From Nocardioides ferulae (GTDB lineage Bacteria > Actinomycetota > Actinomycetes > Propionibacteriales > Nocardioidaceae), in NCBI RefSeq assembly GCF_003660455.1, contig NZ_QZVR01000031.1, forward strand, positions 1 through 58,953: a stretch of 58,953 bases of DNA, written 5' to 3'. The translations under genes and the position numbers were made by a program. The notes below the pieces were generated by a model, which saw only the letters and a list, made by a program, of their open reading frames with translations, was not told where the DNA came from and ran no database searches. Within the stretch, counting starts at the first letter, position 1; every line of letters begins with the position of its first letter. Shown one piece after another: positions 1 to 12,717 of this stretch.

Positions 1-29
1 CTCAGCAATCGGGAAGGCCGCACCCATCA

Positions 30-47
30 CCAGGTTGGACAACCTGG
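30..47. repeat. 8-bp inverted repeat upstream of the PASTA kinase
   Basis: Perfect palindrome with arms CCAGGTTG (30-37) and CAACCTGG (40-47) separated by GA. It lies about 70 bp before the kinase start. It could be an operator for the kinase gene or for a gene left of the window, or the foot of a short hairpin. No T-rich tail follows, so a terminator is less likely. Nothing else recognisable is present in positions 1-117. Confidence 0.4.
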
Positions 48-117
48 CTGGGCATCACAGCTAGGCCTCGACCGGCTCGGGGCGTAGGAGCTCCGGGTTC
101 GGGGTACCCGGGGGCGC

Positions 118-1748
<1,631 letters not shown>

Positions 1749-1752
<4 letters not shown>

Positions 1753-2441
1753 CGACCGGCCAGGGCCAGGGCGGTGGTGACCAGGAACTCCCGCACCTGG
1801 TCGGGGGAGATCCTCCCGACCGTGGGCACGCCGGGTGACTCCTCCTTGACCAGGATGCCGACCCGGGCGAGCTGGAGCGCCCCGAGGCCGCTCGCGTAGA
1901 GGGTGTTGGCCAGCAGGACCGGGTCGTCGACGTCCAGCTCGCCCGCGGTGCCGCCGTCCTCGAGCACCCCGGTCAGCAGGGTCAGGCAGGCAGAGATCGC
2001 CCGCCCCAGCCGGAACAGCGCGCTCTCGGAGATCTCGTCGAGCAGCTCGGGGCCGCTGCGCCGCATCAGGGTCTGGGCGCAGTCCACGAACGCCGGGTGC
2101 TCCACGCCGTAGTCGGCGAACGCGCCGACCAGGGCGGCGAGGCGATCGCGTGCGCCGCCGGGGCCGGCGGCCGCGTCGGCGAGCGCCTCCCGCAGCTCGT
2201 CGAGGTAGCCGACGAGCGTGAGCGCGAACAGCTCCTCCTTGCCGGAGAAGTGCCGGTAGACGATGGCCCGGTTGATCCCGACGGCCCGGGCGATGTCGTC
2301 GATCTGAGCATCGCGGACGCCGCGCTCGTCGAACAGCGCCCGGGTGGCGGCGATGATCTCTGCCTCGCGGGCCCGGCGCCGGGCCGCCGCGGCCGTGCGC
2401 CGTCCGTCGGTCTGCGGGGCTCGCCGTGGCGTCGTGGTCAT
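1749..2441 (-). CDS. TetR/AcrR family transcriptional regulator
   Basis: Regulator of 230 aa. The N-terminal helix-turn-helix (about residues 20-66) contains the family pattern IDDIARAVGINRAIVYRHF followed by KEELF. The C-terminal ligand domain is rich in Leu/Ala helices and has no recognised ligand. ATG 2441 follows a short Arg-rich N-terminus typical of actinobacterial TetR proteins; frames further upstream are low-complexity shadow. The gene is convergent with the kinase and the two stop codons overlap within CTAG (1749-1752). A perfect inverted repeat 20 bp upstream suggests autorepression. The divergent neighbour is carA, 196 bp away, but that gene is more likely controlled by PyrR, so the regulated partner is uncertain. 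Confidence 0.88.
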
Positions 2442-2460
2442 GGCCGCATCGTAGCGATGT

Positions 2461-2477
2461 TGCAACACCGAGTTGCA
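2461..2477. promoter_or_regulatory. Putative TetR operator
   Basis: Perfect inverted repeat TGCAAC-accga-GTTGCA, 20 bp upstream of the TetR start at 2441. The 17-bp size, position and symmetry fit a TetR-family autoregulatory operator. Assignment to this regulator is inference. Confidence 0.55.
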
Positions 2478-2562
2478 CGACTGTGACGGGATCGTCGGTG
2501 CGGGCGACGAGCCGCCCGGTGGGTGGGGGCGGACGGCCGGCCGGCCACGGCCCGGCCACTGG

Positions 2563-2568
2563 TAGGGT
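2563..2568 (+). promoter_or_regulatory. Putative -10 element of the pyrimidine operon
   Basis: TAGGGT matches the TANNNT -10 used repeatedly in this window. It would place the transcript start near 2575, giving a leader of about 63 nt that contains the PyrR-type hairpin. No good -35 is visible; the upstream DNA is very GC-rich. Confidence 0.4.
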
Positions 2569-2590
2569 CGGGTCGGCTCCTCGAGTCGAC

Positions 2591-2634
2591 CGACATCCTT
2601 TAACGATCCGTCCCGTGAGGCGGAGAAGGAGGTA
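2591..2634 (+). promoter_or_regulatory. PyrR-binding RNA hairpin covering the carA ribosome-binding site
   Basis: The lower stem pairs TCCTT (2596-2600) with AAGGA (2626-2630), and the upper stem pairs CCG (2608-2610) with CGG (2621-2623). Between them lies TCCCGTGAGG (2611-2620), which matches the conserved UCCNGNGAGG core of PyrR-binding RNA. GAGAAGG after the upper stem also fits the family. The closed lower stem sequesters AAGGAGGT (2626-2633), the carA Shine-Dalgarno. This is the layout expected for PyrR-dependent translational repression, known from mycobacterial pyr genes, where UMP/UTP-bound PyrR stabilises the hairpin. pyrR itself is not in the window, so regulation would be in trans. 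Confidence 0.8.
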
Positions 2635-2637
2635 GGC

Positions 2638-3885
2638 GTGCCTTCGCATGCCCAACACCCCCCGGTGATGACCAGCTCGGTGACCACCCCCCTGGCCGAT
2701 CCGGCCCGCTCGCGCCCCCGGCCCGCCCTGCTGGTCCTCGAGGACGGCCGGGCCTTCCGCGGCGAGGCCTTCGGCGCCGAGGGTGAGACGTTCGGCGAGG
2801 CGGTCTTCAACACCGGCATGACCGGCTACCAGGAGACGCTCACCGACCCGTCCTACCACCGCCAGGTGGTCGTGATGACCGCCCCGCACATCGGCAACAC
2901 CGGCGTCAACGACGAGGATGCCGAGTCACGCCGGATCTGGGTCGCCGGCTACGTCGTGCGCGACCCCGCCCGGGTCCCCTCCAACTGGCGCTCACGGCGC
3001 CCCCTCGACGAGGAGCTGCGCGAGCAGGGCGTCGTCGGCATCAGCGGCGTCGACACCCGCGCGCTGACCCGCCACCTGCGCGAGCGCGGGGCGATGCGGG
3101 TCGGCATCTCCACGGTCGAGACCGACCCCGAGGCGCTGCTCGACCGGGTCCGCGGGTCGGCCCAGATGGTCGGGCTCGAGCTCGCCGACGAGGTCACCAC
3201 CAGCGAGGCCTACGTGGTGCCCGCCCGGCCCGGCGAGTGGGGGGAGAAGCGGTTCACCGTGGCCGCGCTCGACCTCGGCATCAAGTCGATGACCCCGGCC
3301 CGGATGGCCGAGCGCGGCATCGAGGTGCACGTGCTGCCCGCCACCGCCACGCTCGACGACGTGCTCGCCGTCGGCGACGGCGCCGGGCCCGACGGGCTGT
3401 TCTACTCCAACGGCCCGGGCGACCCCGCCGCCACCACCCACCAGATCGAGCTGCTCCAGGCCGCCCTCGAGCGGGGGGTGCCCTACTTCGGCATCTGCTT
3501 CGGCAACCAGCTCTTCGGCCGGGCGCTGGGCCTGGGCACCTACAAGCTCACCTACGGCCACCGCGGCATCAACCAGCCGGTGATGGACCGCACCACCGGC
3601 AAGGTCGAGGTCACCGCGCACAACCACGGGTTCGCCGTCGCCTGGCCCGAGGGCGTGCCGCTGGACCACCCGGTCCAGACCCCCTACGGCAGCGCCGTGG
3701 TCAGCCACGTCTGCCTCAACGACGACGTCGTCGAGGGCCTGGAGCTGAGGGCCCCCGACTCCGAGGGCGGCGGGCTGCTGAGCTTCTCGGTGCAGTACCA
3801 CCCGGAGGCGGCCGCCGGGCCGCACGACGCGGCGTACCTCTTCGACCGCTTCGTCACGCTGATGGCCGACAGGAAGGGTGCCTGA
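2638..3885 (+). CDS. carA: Carbamoyl-phosphate synthase small (glutaminase) subunit
   Basis: Hydrolyses glutamine and channels ammonia to CarB for carbamoyl phosphate, used here for both pyrimidines and arginine. The product is 415 aa. The N-terminal small domain runs to about 200. The class-I amidotransferase domain has the nucleophile Cys287 in GICFGNQ (Asn replaces the His of the more common GICLGHQ) and the His-Glu pair in YHPEA near the C-terminus. GTG 2638 was chosen because a perfect AAGGAGGT lies 4 nt upstream; an ATG at 2668 lacks this. It is the first gene of the pyr operon and is followed by carB with 1 bp between. Expression probably falls when pyrimidines are plentiful, through the leader hairpin. 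Confidence 0.97.
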   Translation: MPSHAQHPPVMTSSVTTPLADPARSRPRPALLVLEDGRAFRGEAFGAEGETFGEAVFNTGMTGYQETLTDPSYHRQVVVMTAPHIGNTGVNDEDAESRRIWVAGYVVRDPARVPSNWRSRRPLDEELREQGVVGISGVDTRALTRHLRERGAMRVGISTVETDPEALLDRVRGSAQMVGLELADEVTTSEAYVVPARPGEWGEKRFTVAALDLGIKSMTPARMAERGIEVHVLPATATLDDVLAVGDGAGPDGLFYSNGPGDPAATTHQIELLQAALERGVPYFGICFGNQLFGRALGLGTYKLTYGHRGINQPVMDRTTGKVEVTAHNHGFAVAWPEGVPLDHPVQTPYGSAVVSHVCLNDDVVEGLELRAPDSEGGGLLSFSVQYHPEAAAGPHDAAYLFDRFVTLMADRKGA

Positions 3886-3886
3886 C

Positions 3887-7236
<3,350 letters not shown>

Positions 7237-7240
<4 letters not shown>

Positions 7241-8313
7241 CGGCCTACACCCGGCTCTTCGACACGGTCTTCACCCGGATCGACCCGGAGCGGGCGCACC
7301 ATGCCGGCTTCCGGGCGATCCGGGCGGCCGGCCCCGCGTTGAGTGCGCTGGGCCGGTTCGACCGGCTGCGACCCGAGCCGGTCGAGGCGATGGGGCTGAC
7401 CTTCGCCCACCCCCTCGGCCTGGCCGCCGGGTTCGACAAGAACGCGGTGGGCATCGACGCGCTCGGCGCACTCGGCTTCGGCCACGTCGAGATCGGCACG
7501 GTCACCGGTGAGGCCCAGCCGGGCAACCCGCGCCCGCGGCTGTTCCGGCTCCCGGCCGACCGGGCGATCGTGAACCGGATGGGCTTCAACAACGACGGCG
7601 CCGAGGCGGTGGCGGCCCGGTTGGCGCGGCGCGGCCGGCGTCTGGGCCGGTTCGACGACCGGGGCGGCCCGGTGCTCGGCGTCAACATCGGCAAGACCAA
7701 GGTGGTGCCGGAGGACGACGAGGCCGCCGTCCTCGCCGACTACACCAAGAGCGCCGGCCTGCTCGCCCCCTTCGCCGACTACCTGGTGGTCAACGTCAGC
7801 TCGCCGAACACGCCGGGGCTGCGCACCCTGCAGGCCGTCGAGCGGCTCGACCCGCTGCTGCGGGCGGTACGCCGCACCGCCGACGCGGTGGTCACCGGTC
7901 GCCGGGTGCCGCTGCTGGTGAAGATCGCCCCCGACCTGGCCGACGACGACGTGCTCGCCGTCGCCGACCTGGCGACCGCGCTCGGCCTGGACGGCATCAT
8001 CGCCACCAACACCACGATCAGCCGCGACGGCCTGCGCACCCCGCCCGACCGGGTGGCGGCGGTGGGCGCGGGCGGGCTCTCGGGGCCACCGGTCGCCGCC
8101 CGGTCTCTCGCGGTGCTGCGGCTGCTCCGCGGGCGCGTCGGTCCCGGCCTGACGCTGGTCTCGGTCGGCGGCCTCACCACGGTCGACGACGCCCGGGAAC
8201 GACTCGCCGCCGGCGCGACCCTGCTGCAGGCCTACACCGCGTTCGTCTACGAAGGGCCGGGCTGGCCACGGCGGCTGGTCGCCGGTCTCCCGGGAGACCC
8301 GCGGAGCCGATGA
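7237..8313 (+). CDS. pyrD: Dihydroorotate dehydrogenase, class 2 (quinone-dependent)
   Basis: Oxidises dihydroorotate to orotate on the inner face of the membrane and passes electrons to quinone. The product is 358 aa. The amphipathic N-terminus (about 1-40) is the class-2 membrane tunnel region. VNVSSPNTPGLR carries the class-2 catalytic base Ser189. GFDKNA and NRMGFNN line the FMN/orotate site, and VGGL near 310 binds phosphate. All substrate residues look intact, so this is the working enzyme of the operon. It overlaps carB (GTGA) and the pyrK-like gene (ATGA). A second PyrD homologue lies two genes downstream. Confidence 0.96.
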
Positions 8314-9143
8314 CCGGGCCGGCGAGAGGGGCGATCCACGTCGACGGTGAGGTGCTGGCCACCAAGCGGGTCGGCGCGTTCACCCACCTCACCATCGTCG
8401 CCCCCGGTGTCGGCGAGCGGTTCCGCCCGGGCACGTTCGTGACGGTCCGCCCCGACGACCGGGCCCGGCCGGCGCCCCGGCCCTTCTGGGTGCACCGGGT
8501 GCGGCCGGTGGGCGGCCACGCGGCCGCCCTGCAGCTCGTGGTCGAGCCCCGTGGCGCCGGGAGCCGCTGGCTGGCCGGACTCCCGGTCGGCGCGAGGGTG
8601 CCGATCACCGGGCCGCTGGGCCGCGCGTTCGCACTGCCCAAGGAGCAGGTGCCCTGCCTGCTCGTGGGGGAGGGCTACGCCGCGGCGCCGCTGTTCCCGC
8701 TCGCCGAGCGGCTCCGCGAGCGCGGCTGCCCGGTCAGCCTGGTCCTGGCCGCCCCCGACGAGCCGCGGCTGCTCTCGGCGCTGGAGGCCCGCCGCTCGGC
8801 CCGCGCCGTGACCGTGGTCACCGCCGACGGCTCGGTCGGCGTGCGCGGAGCCGTGGCCGACGTGCTCCCCGACGCGCTCGCGAGGTCCGAGGCGGCCGTC
8901 GTCTACGCCACCGGCACGACCGCAACGCTGCACGCGGCGGCCGCGGCGGCCGAGGCACACGGAGCCTGGAGCCAGACCGCGGTCGAGCAGCCGCTGGCCT
9001 GCGCGACCGGCCTGTGTCACGGCTGTCCGGTGCCGGTCGTAGCCGAGAACGGCAGCCCGCGCAGCGCCCGGGCCTGCTACGACGGACCGGTCCTCCGCGG
9101 CGACCGGGTGCGCTGGCACGACCTCGAGGCCGGGCTCCCGTGA
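8310..9143 (+). CDS. PyrK-like iron-sulfur flavoprotein (dihydroorotate dehydrogenase B electron-transfer subunit homologue)
   Basis: The 277-aa product resembles PyrK, the subunit that carries FAD and a [2Fe-2S] cluster in class-1B enzymes. An N-terminal flavin domain (about 10-105) has RPFW where PyrK has RPxS, and GPLGRAF after it. The NAD-binding-like region spans about 110-225. The C-terminal cluster site keeps all four ligands, Cys231, Cys236, Cys239 and Cys256 (CATGLCHGC and ACYDGPV). It starts in an ATGA overlap with pyrD and ends in a GTGA overlap with the PyrD-like gene, so the three are translated together. The natural partner is the downstream class-1B-like protein. Whether it uses NAD is uncertain because the flavin motif is altered. 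Confidence 0.85.
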   Translation: MTGPARGAIHVDGEVLATKRVGAFTHLTIVAPGVGERFRPGTFVTVRPDDRARPAPRPFWVHRVRPVGGHAAALQLVVEPRGAGSRWLAGLPVGARVPITGPLGRAFALPKEQVPCLLVGEGYAAAPLFPLAERLRERGCPVSLVLAAPDEPRLLSALEARRSARAVTVVTADGSVGVRGAVADVLPDALARSEAAVVYATGTTATLHAAAAAAEAHGAWSQTAVEQPLACATGLCHGCPVPVVAENGSPRSARACYDGPVLRGDRVRWHDLEAGLP

Positions 9144-10009
9144 GCGCGGCACCGACGACCCTCGCCGGGATGCCGCTGCCCTCGCCGGTGCTGGTCGCGG
9201 CCGGCTGCGGCGGCACCGGCCGCGAGCTCGCGGCGTACGTCGACCTGGCCGCGCTCGGCGGCTTCGTCACCCGCTCCATCTCCCTCGACCCACGCCCGGG
9301 GGCGGCCGCGCCCCGGGTGGTCGAGTCGCCGTCGGGCCTGGTCCACGCCACCGGCTTCCCGAACCCGGGCGTGCAGGGGTTCCTGGCCACCGAGCTGCCG
9401 TGGCTGGTCCAGCAGGGCGCCCGCGTCGTGGTCTCGATGGTGGCCGGCTCGCTGGGCGAGTACGCCGAGCTGGCGCGGCGGCTCGGCACCGCCCCCGGCC
9501 TCGCCGCGGTCGAGGTCAACCTCGGGCCCGCCGACGGGGCCGGCCCGGGGGTGCTCGACGTGCGGGAGCCGGTGCACACCGGCCACGTGGTCGCCGCGGT
9601 GCGCCGTGAGCTGCCCGACGGCGTCGCCGTGCTCGCCAAGGTGCGCCCCGACCCGCTGCGCGTGGTCGAGTCGGCCCGAGCGGTCACCGATGCCGGAGCG
9701 GCGGCGGTCGTCGTCGGCGGTCCGCTCGCCGCCGCACTGCCCGACGGCCGTCCGGCGGGGCTCGGCGGTCCGGCGGTGGGCCCGGTGGTGGCCCGGTGCG
9801 TGGCCGAGGTGTGCGCCGGCCTGGACCGGGCGGCGGTCGTCGCCGGCGGCGGTGTCGCCACCGCCGACCAGGCGCGCCGGCTGCTCGACCTCGGCGCGGT
9901 CGCGGTGCAGGTCGGCACGGCCCAGCTGCACGACCCCACGACGCTGGCGAGGCTGGTCGCCGCGCTGGATCCGACCCCCGACCCGGACACCCCAGGAGGA
10001 CCCCCGTGA
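9140..10009 (+). CDS. Class-1B dihydroorotate dehydrogenase-like FMN protein lacking catalytic residues
   Basis: A TIM-barrel flavoprotein of 289 aa, clearly related to PyrD class 1B (opening APTTLAGMPLPSPVL, GFPNPGVQGF, VAGSLGEY, GGPAVGP, VGTAQL). The catalytic loop NxSCPN is replaced by NLGPADG, so the base Cys is absent. Other orotate ligands also differ: the KATT lysine is Arg (VTRSIS), the NAIG asparagine is His (HATG), and the INT asparagine is missing. FMN-contact features remain, namely the Lys in LAKVRPD, AGGGV and VGTAQL. It probably binds FMN and pairs with the preceding PyrK-like protein, but turnover of dihydroorotate is doubtful. GTG 9140 overlaps the pyrK-like stop, and pyrF follows in another GTGA overlap. 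Confidence 0.82.
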   Translation: MSAAPTTLAGMPLPSPVLVAAGCGGTGRELAAYVDLAALGGFVTRSISLDPRPGAAAPRVVESPSGLVHATGFPNPGVQGFLATELPWLVQQGARVVVSMVAGSLGEYAELARRLGTAPGLAAVEVNLGPADGAGPGVLDVREPVHTGHVVAAVRRELPDGVAVLAKVRPDPLRVVESARAVTDAGAAAVVVGGPLAAALPDGRPAGLGGPAVGPVVARCVAEVCAGLDRAAVVAGGGVATADQARRLLDLGAVAVQVGTAQLHDPTTLARLVAALDPTPDPDTPGGPP

Positions 10010-10842
10010 GCCCCATCCCGTTCGGCACCCGGCTGCACGCCGCGATCGCGGCCCGCGGCCAGCTCTGCGTCGGCATCGACCCGCACGCGGGATTGCTCCA
10101 CGACTGGGGTCTCGGTGACGACGTCGCCGGGCTGGAGCGGTTCGCGCTCACCGCCACCGAGGCGATCGCCCCGCACGCCGGCGTGGTGAAGCCCCAGTCG
10201 GCGTTCTACGAGCGGTTCGGCAGCCGCGGGGTCGCGGTCCTCGAGCGGGTCGTGGCGACCGCCCGCGAGGCCGGGGCGCTGGTGCTGCTCGACGTCAAGC
10301 GCGGCGACATCGGCTCCACCTCGCAGGCCTACGCCGACGCCTACCTCGACCCGGCCTCCCCGCTCGCCGCCGACGCCGTCACCGCCAGCCCGTTCCTCGG
10401 CTTCGGCTCCCTCGACCCGATGGTCGAGACCGCCCGCCGGCACGGTGCCGGACTCTTCGTACTCGCGCTGACCTCCAACAAGGAGGGCCCCGAGGTGCAG
10501 CACGCGGTGGCCGCCGACGGCCGCAGCGTCGCCGGCACCATGCTCGACCACCTCCGGGCGCTGAACGACGGCGCGACGCCGCTCGGCTCGTTCGGCCCGG
10601 TCGTGGGCGCCACCATCGGCGCCACGGGGGAGGACCTCGACGTCAACGGCCCGATCCTGGCGCCGGGCTTCGGGGCCCAGGGCGGCACCGCGGCCGACCT
10701 GCGCCGCATCTTCAAGGCGGCGGCCCGCTCGGTGCTGCCCAGCTCCTCGCGCGACGTGCTGCGCCTCGGGCCCGACCCGCGCGCGCTGGCCGACGCGGTG
10801 CGGCGTACCAACGACGAGATCGCCCGGGTGCTCGGCTCGTGA
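10006..10842 (+). CDS. pyrF: Orotidine-5'-phosphate decarboxylase (type 2)
   Basis: Converts OMP to UMP, the last step of de novo UMP synthesis. The product is 278 aa, the length of the type-2 (mycobacterial) subfamily. The catalytic Lys-Asp motif LLDVKRGDIGST sits near 91-102, and the phosphate-binding LAPGFGAQGG near 219-228. GTG 10006 overlaps the upstream stop (10007-10009) and follows AGGAGG at 9994-9999. pyrF ends in a GTGA overlap with a lipoprotein gene. The operon thus holds carA, carB, pyrD and pyrF but not pyrB, pyrC, pyrE or pyrR, which must be elsewhere. Confidence 0.95.
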   Translation: MSPIPFGTRLHAAIAARGQLCVGIDPHAGLLHDWGLGDDVAGLERFALTATEAIAPHAGVVKPQSAFYERFGSRGVAVLERVVATAREAGALVLLDVKRGDIGSTSQAYADAYLDPASPLAADAVTASPFLGFGSLDPMVETARRHGAGLFVLALTSNKEGPEVQHAVAADGRSVAGTMLDHLRALNDGATPLGSFGPVVGATIGATGEDLDVNGPILAPGFGAQGGTAADLRRIFKAAARSVLPSSSRDVLRLGPDPRALADAVRRTNDEIARVLGS

Positions 10843-11291
10843 GGCGCGGCCGGGCCACCGCGCTGGTGTGCGGGATGCTGCTGTCGACGGTGCTGGTGGC
10901 CGGCTGCTCCGACGACCCCGCCGAGAGCTACTGCGAGGCCCTGGAGGAGCGGCAGCAGCGGCTGTCGGAGATCGTGGGCGAGGGCGGGCCCACCGCGCTG
11001 ATCGAGGCGCTCGGTCTGTTCCGTGAGCTCGAGGAGCGCGCCCCCTCCGACCTCGCCGACGAGTGGGCGCTGCTGGTGCGGCGGATCGAGGTGCTCGAGG
11101 AGGCTCTCGACGACGCCGGTGTCGACCCCGCGACCTACGACGCGCAGGATCCGCCGGCCGGGATCGAGCCGGCCGAGCGGGCCGCGATCGCGGCCGCCGC
11201 CCGCGAGCTGGCCAGCGAGGCGACCCTGGCCGCCCTGGCGGGCATCGAGCAGCAGGCCCGCGACGTCTGCAAGACCCAGCTCACGCTCTGA
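10839..11291 (+). CDS. Small lipoprotein, unknown function
   Basis: Protein of 150 aa with a basic N-terminus (MRRGR), a hydrophobic stretch (about 8-21) and a lipobox LVAGC giving lipid-modified Cys near 23. The mature part is acidic and predicted helical, with three Cys (22-33 and near the C-terminus). The GTGA overlap with pyrF makes it the last gene of the pyrimidine operon. I recognise no family, and a role in nucleotide metabolism is only suggested by linkage. The convergent PaiB-like gene ends 17 bp downstream. Confidence 0.75.
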   Translation: MRRGRATALVCGMLLSTVLVAGCSDDPAESYCEALEERQQRLSEIVGEGGPTALIEALGLFRELEERAPSDLADEWALLVRRIEVLEEALDDAGVDPATYDAQDPPAGIEPAERAAIAAAARELASEATLAALAGIEQQARDVCKTQLTL

Positions 11292-11308
11292 ACCGGGCCC
11301 ACCCGGCG

Positions 11309-11983
11309 TCACTCCCGCCGGGTCTCCCCGACGGCGTCGAGACGGCGCCGCTGCTGCCGCGCGGCACCGGCGTCGAGCCCCTGGCCGCGCTGCTCGAGAC
11401 GGTCGATGACGCGCTCCCGGTGCTCGCGCGGCTTGTGGTCGTCGTACTTGAACTTCGCGTCGACCCCGAGCACCTCGAGGCGTACGCCGCGGAGGCCGGG
11501 CAGCATCCGGGCGTAGGGACCCTGGTCGGCTGCGATCTCGCCGTAGCGGCCCTCGGGCTGCAGGTCCGCGAGCTGCGCGGCGAGCAGGGCCGCCTTCTCG
11601 GCCGGGTCGTCGACGATCGTCGGGCGGCAGCGGAACTGCACCGCGGTGTAGTAGCTGGTGGCCACCCCGTCGGTCTCGACGCCGTCGGGTCGGGCCCGCC
11701 AGTGCGTCGGCACGTAGGCGTAGTCCCCGACCATGGCCAGACGGACCTCGGTGGCGGCCGCGAGGTGCGGCCACACCGGGTTGGGGCGGGCGAGGTGGAG
11801 CAGCAGCTCACCGCTGCCGCCGCCACCGGGTCCGTCGGCCACGGTGAAGTGGGTGGGGATCACGAAGGGGGCCTGCGCAGGGTCGAGGTTGTTGACCGCG
11901 AGCACACCGAACCGGTCGGTGCCGGCCACCCAGGCCTGCCACTCCGCGGGCTCGAGCGCCGCGTCCCAGGGTTGGATGAACAT
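11309..11983 (-). CDS. PaiB-family FMN-binding protein
   Basis: The 224-aa product has the length and layout of the PaiB family (FMN-binding negative regulators with a split-barrel fold). It begins MFIQPWDAA and contains VIPTHFTVADG, HLARPNPVWPHL, the AMVGDYAYVPTHW block and YDDHKPREHRERVI near the C-terminus, all family landmarks. In Bacillus PaiB lowers expression of sporulation and degradative genes; in most species the role is unknown. It is the last gene of a three-gene operon, 11 bp after the B3/4 gene. The start at 11983 aligns with the usual family N-terminus. Confidence 0.85.
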   Translation of the reverse strand: MFIQPWDAALEPAEWQAWVAGTDRFGVLAVNNLDPAQAPFVIPTHFTVADGPGGGGSGELLLHLARPNPVWPHLAAATEVRLAMVGDYAYVPTHWRARPDGVETDGVATSYYTAVQFRCRPTIVDDPAEKAALLAAQLADLQPEGRYGEIAADQGPYARMLPGLRGVRLEVLGVDAKFKYDDHKPREHRERVIDRLEQRGQGLDAGAARQQRRRLDAVGETRRE

Positions 11984-11994
11984 CTCGTCGCTCC

Positions 11995-12717
11995 TCAGCG
12001 GGCCAGCAGCCGGCGGGCCGCGCGGACGTCGGGACCGAGCCGACCCAGGTGGCTCAGCAGGTCGTCGGCGGCGGCGGTCAGCTGGTCGTCGGTCATCGGG
12101 TCGAGCGCGTCGAGGATGAACAGCGCGGTGGTGGTGTCGTCGCCGAGCTGGGTGCGAGGGGTCTGCCTCCAGTTCCAGCGCCGGCAGGTCACGCCGCTGG
12201 CGTCGCACCAGACCACCTCGCCGGCGACGGGGTGCTCGACGAGGCTCTCGCCGTTGGCGGTGGTGTCGAACGGCTCCTCGCCGGTGGCGCGCACCAACCT
12301 GGGTGGTCCGTCGTAACGATCGAGGTCCTCGCCGCCGAGCGGGAGCTGGTGCAGCACCGAGATCGCGTTGTAGATGTCGGTGAGCCGGTTGACCCGGGGC
12401 AGTCCGGAGCTGGCGCGGCGGGTGAGCGCCTCGACGCTGTTGCGGGTGCGCTGCGGCTTCGCCCCGAAGGCCCGATAGGCCTCGCGCCAGGCGGCGATGT
12501 GGGCGAGCTCCTCGACCGGTCGGTCGGCGGTCGCCGCGCGGGCCGCGGCCTCGGCCTCGGCCAGCAGGGCCTCGCTCTGCGCGTCGCTGGCACCGGGCCG
12601 GATGCCGTCGACCGCGAGCAGCAGGGCGCGGTAGTCGGGTCGCAGCTCGAACACGGCCGGGTCGACGGAGGCGCCGAGCAGGAAGGCATCGAGGTGTTCG
12701 AGGCAGTGGTCAGGCAT
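11995..12717 (-). CDS. Solo B3/4-domain protein (PheT editing-domain homologue)
   Basis: Protein of 240 aa of the free-standing B3/4 family (COG3382 type), homologous to the editing domain of PheT. Characteristic segments are WREAYRAFGAKPQRTRNSVEAL, split here only for family recognition, then RVNRLTDIYNAISVLHQLPLGGEDLD. They correspond to the substrate-pocket strands of the PheT B3/4 region. No synthetase domains are present. The family is thought to hydrolyse wrongly charged aminoacyl-tRNA or bind amino acids, but its substrate is unproven. It overlaps the XRE-cupin gene by 8 bp and precedes the PaiB-like gene, so the three form one operon. A full PheT with its own B3/4 domain lies at 46814-49300. 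Confidence 0.82.
   Translation of the reverse strand: MPDHCLEHLDAFLLGASVDPAVFELRPDYRALLLAVDGIRPGASDAQSEALLAEAEAAARAATADRPVEELAHIAAWREAYRAFGAKPQRTRNSVEALTRRASSGLPRVNRLTDIYNAISVLHQLPLGGEDLDRYDGPPRLVRATGEEPFDTTANGESLVEHPVAGEVVWCDASGVTCRRWNWRQTPRTQLGDDTTTALFILDALDPMTDDQLTAAADDLLSHLGRLGPDVRAARRLLAR

Noticed and set aside
10839..11291. Lipoprotein as a pyrimidine enzyme subunit
   Set aside because: It has a signal peptide and lipobox, so it works outside the cytosol. Only co-transcription links it to the pathway.
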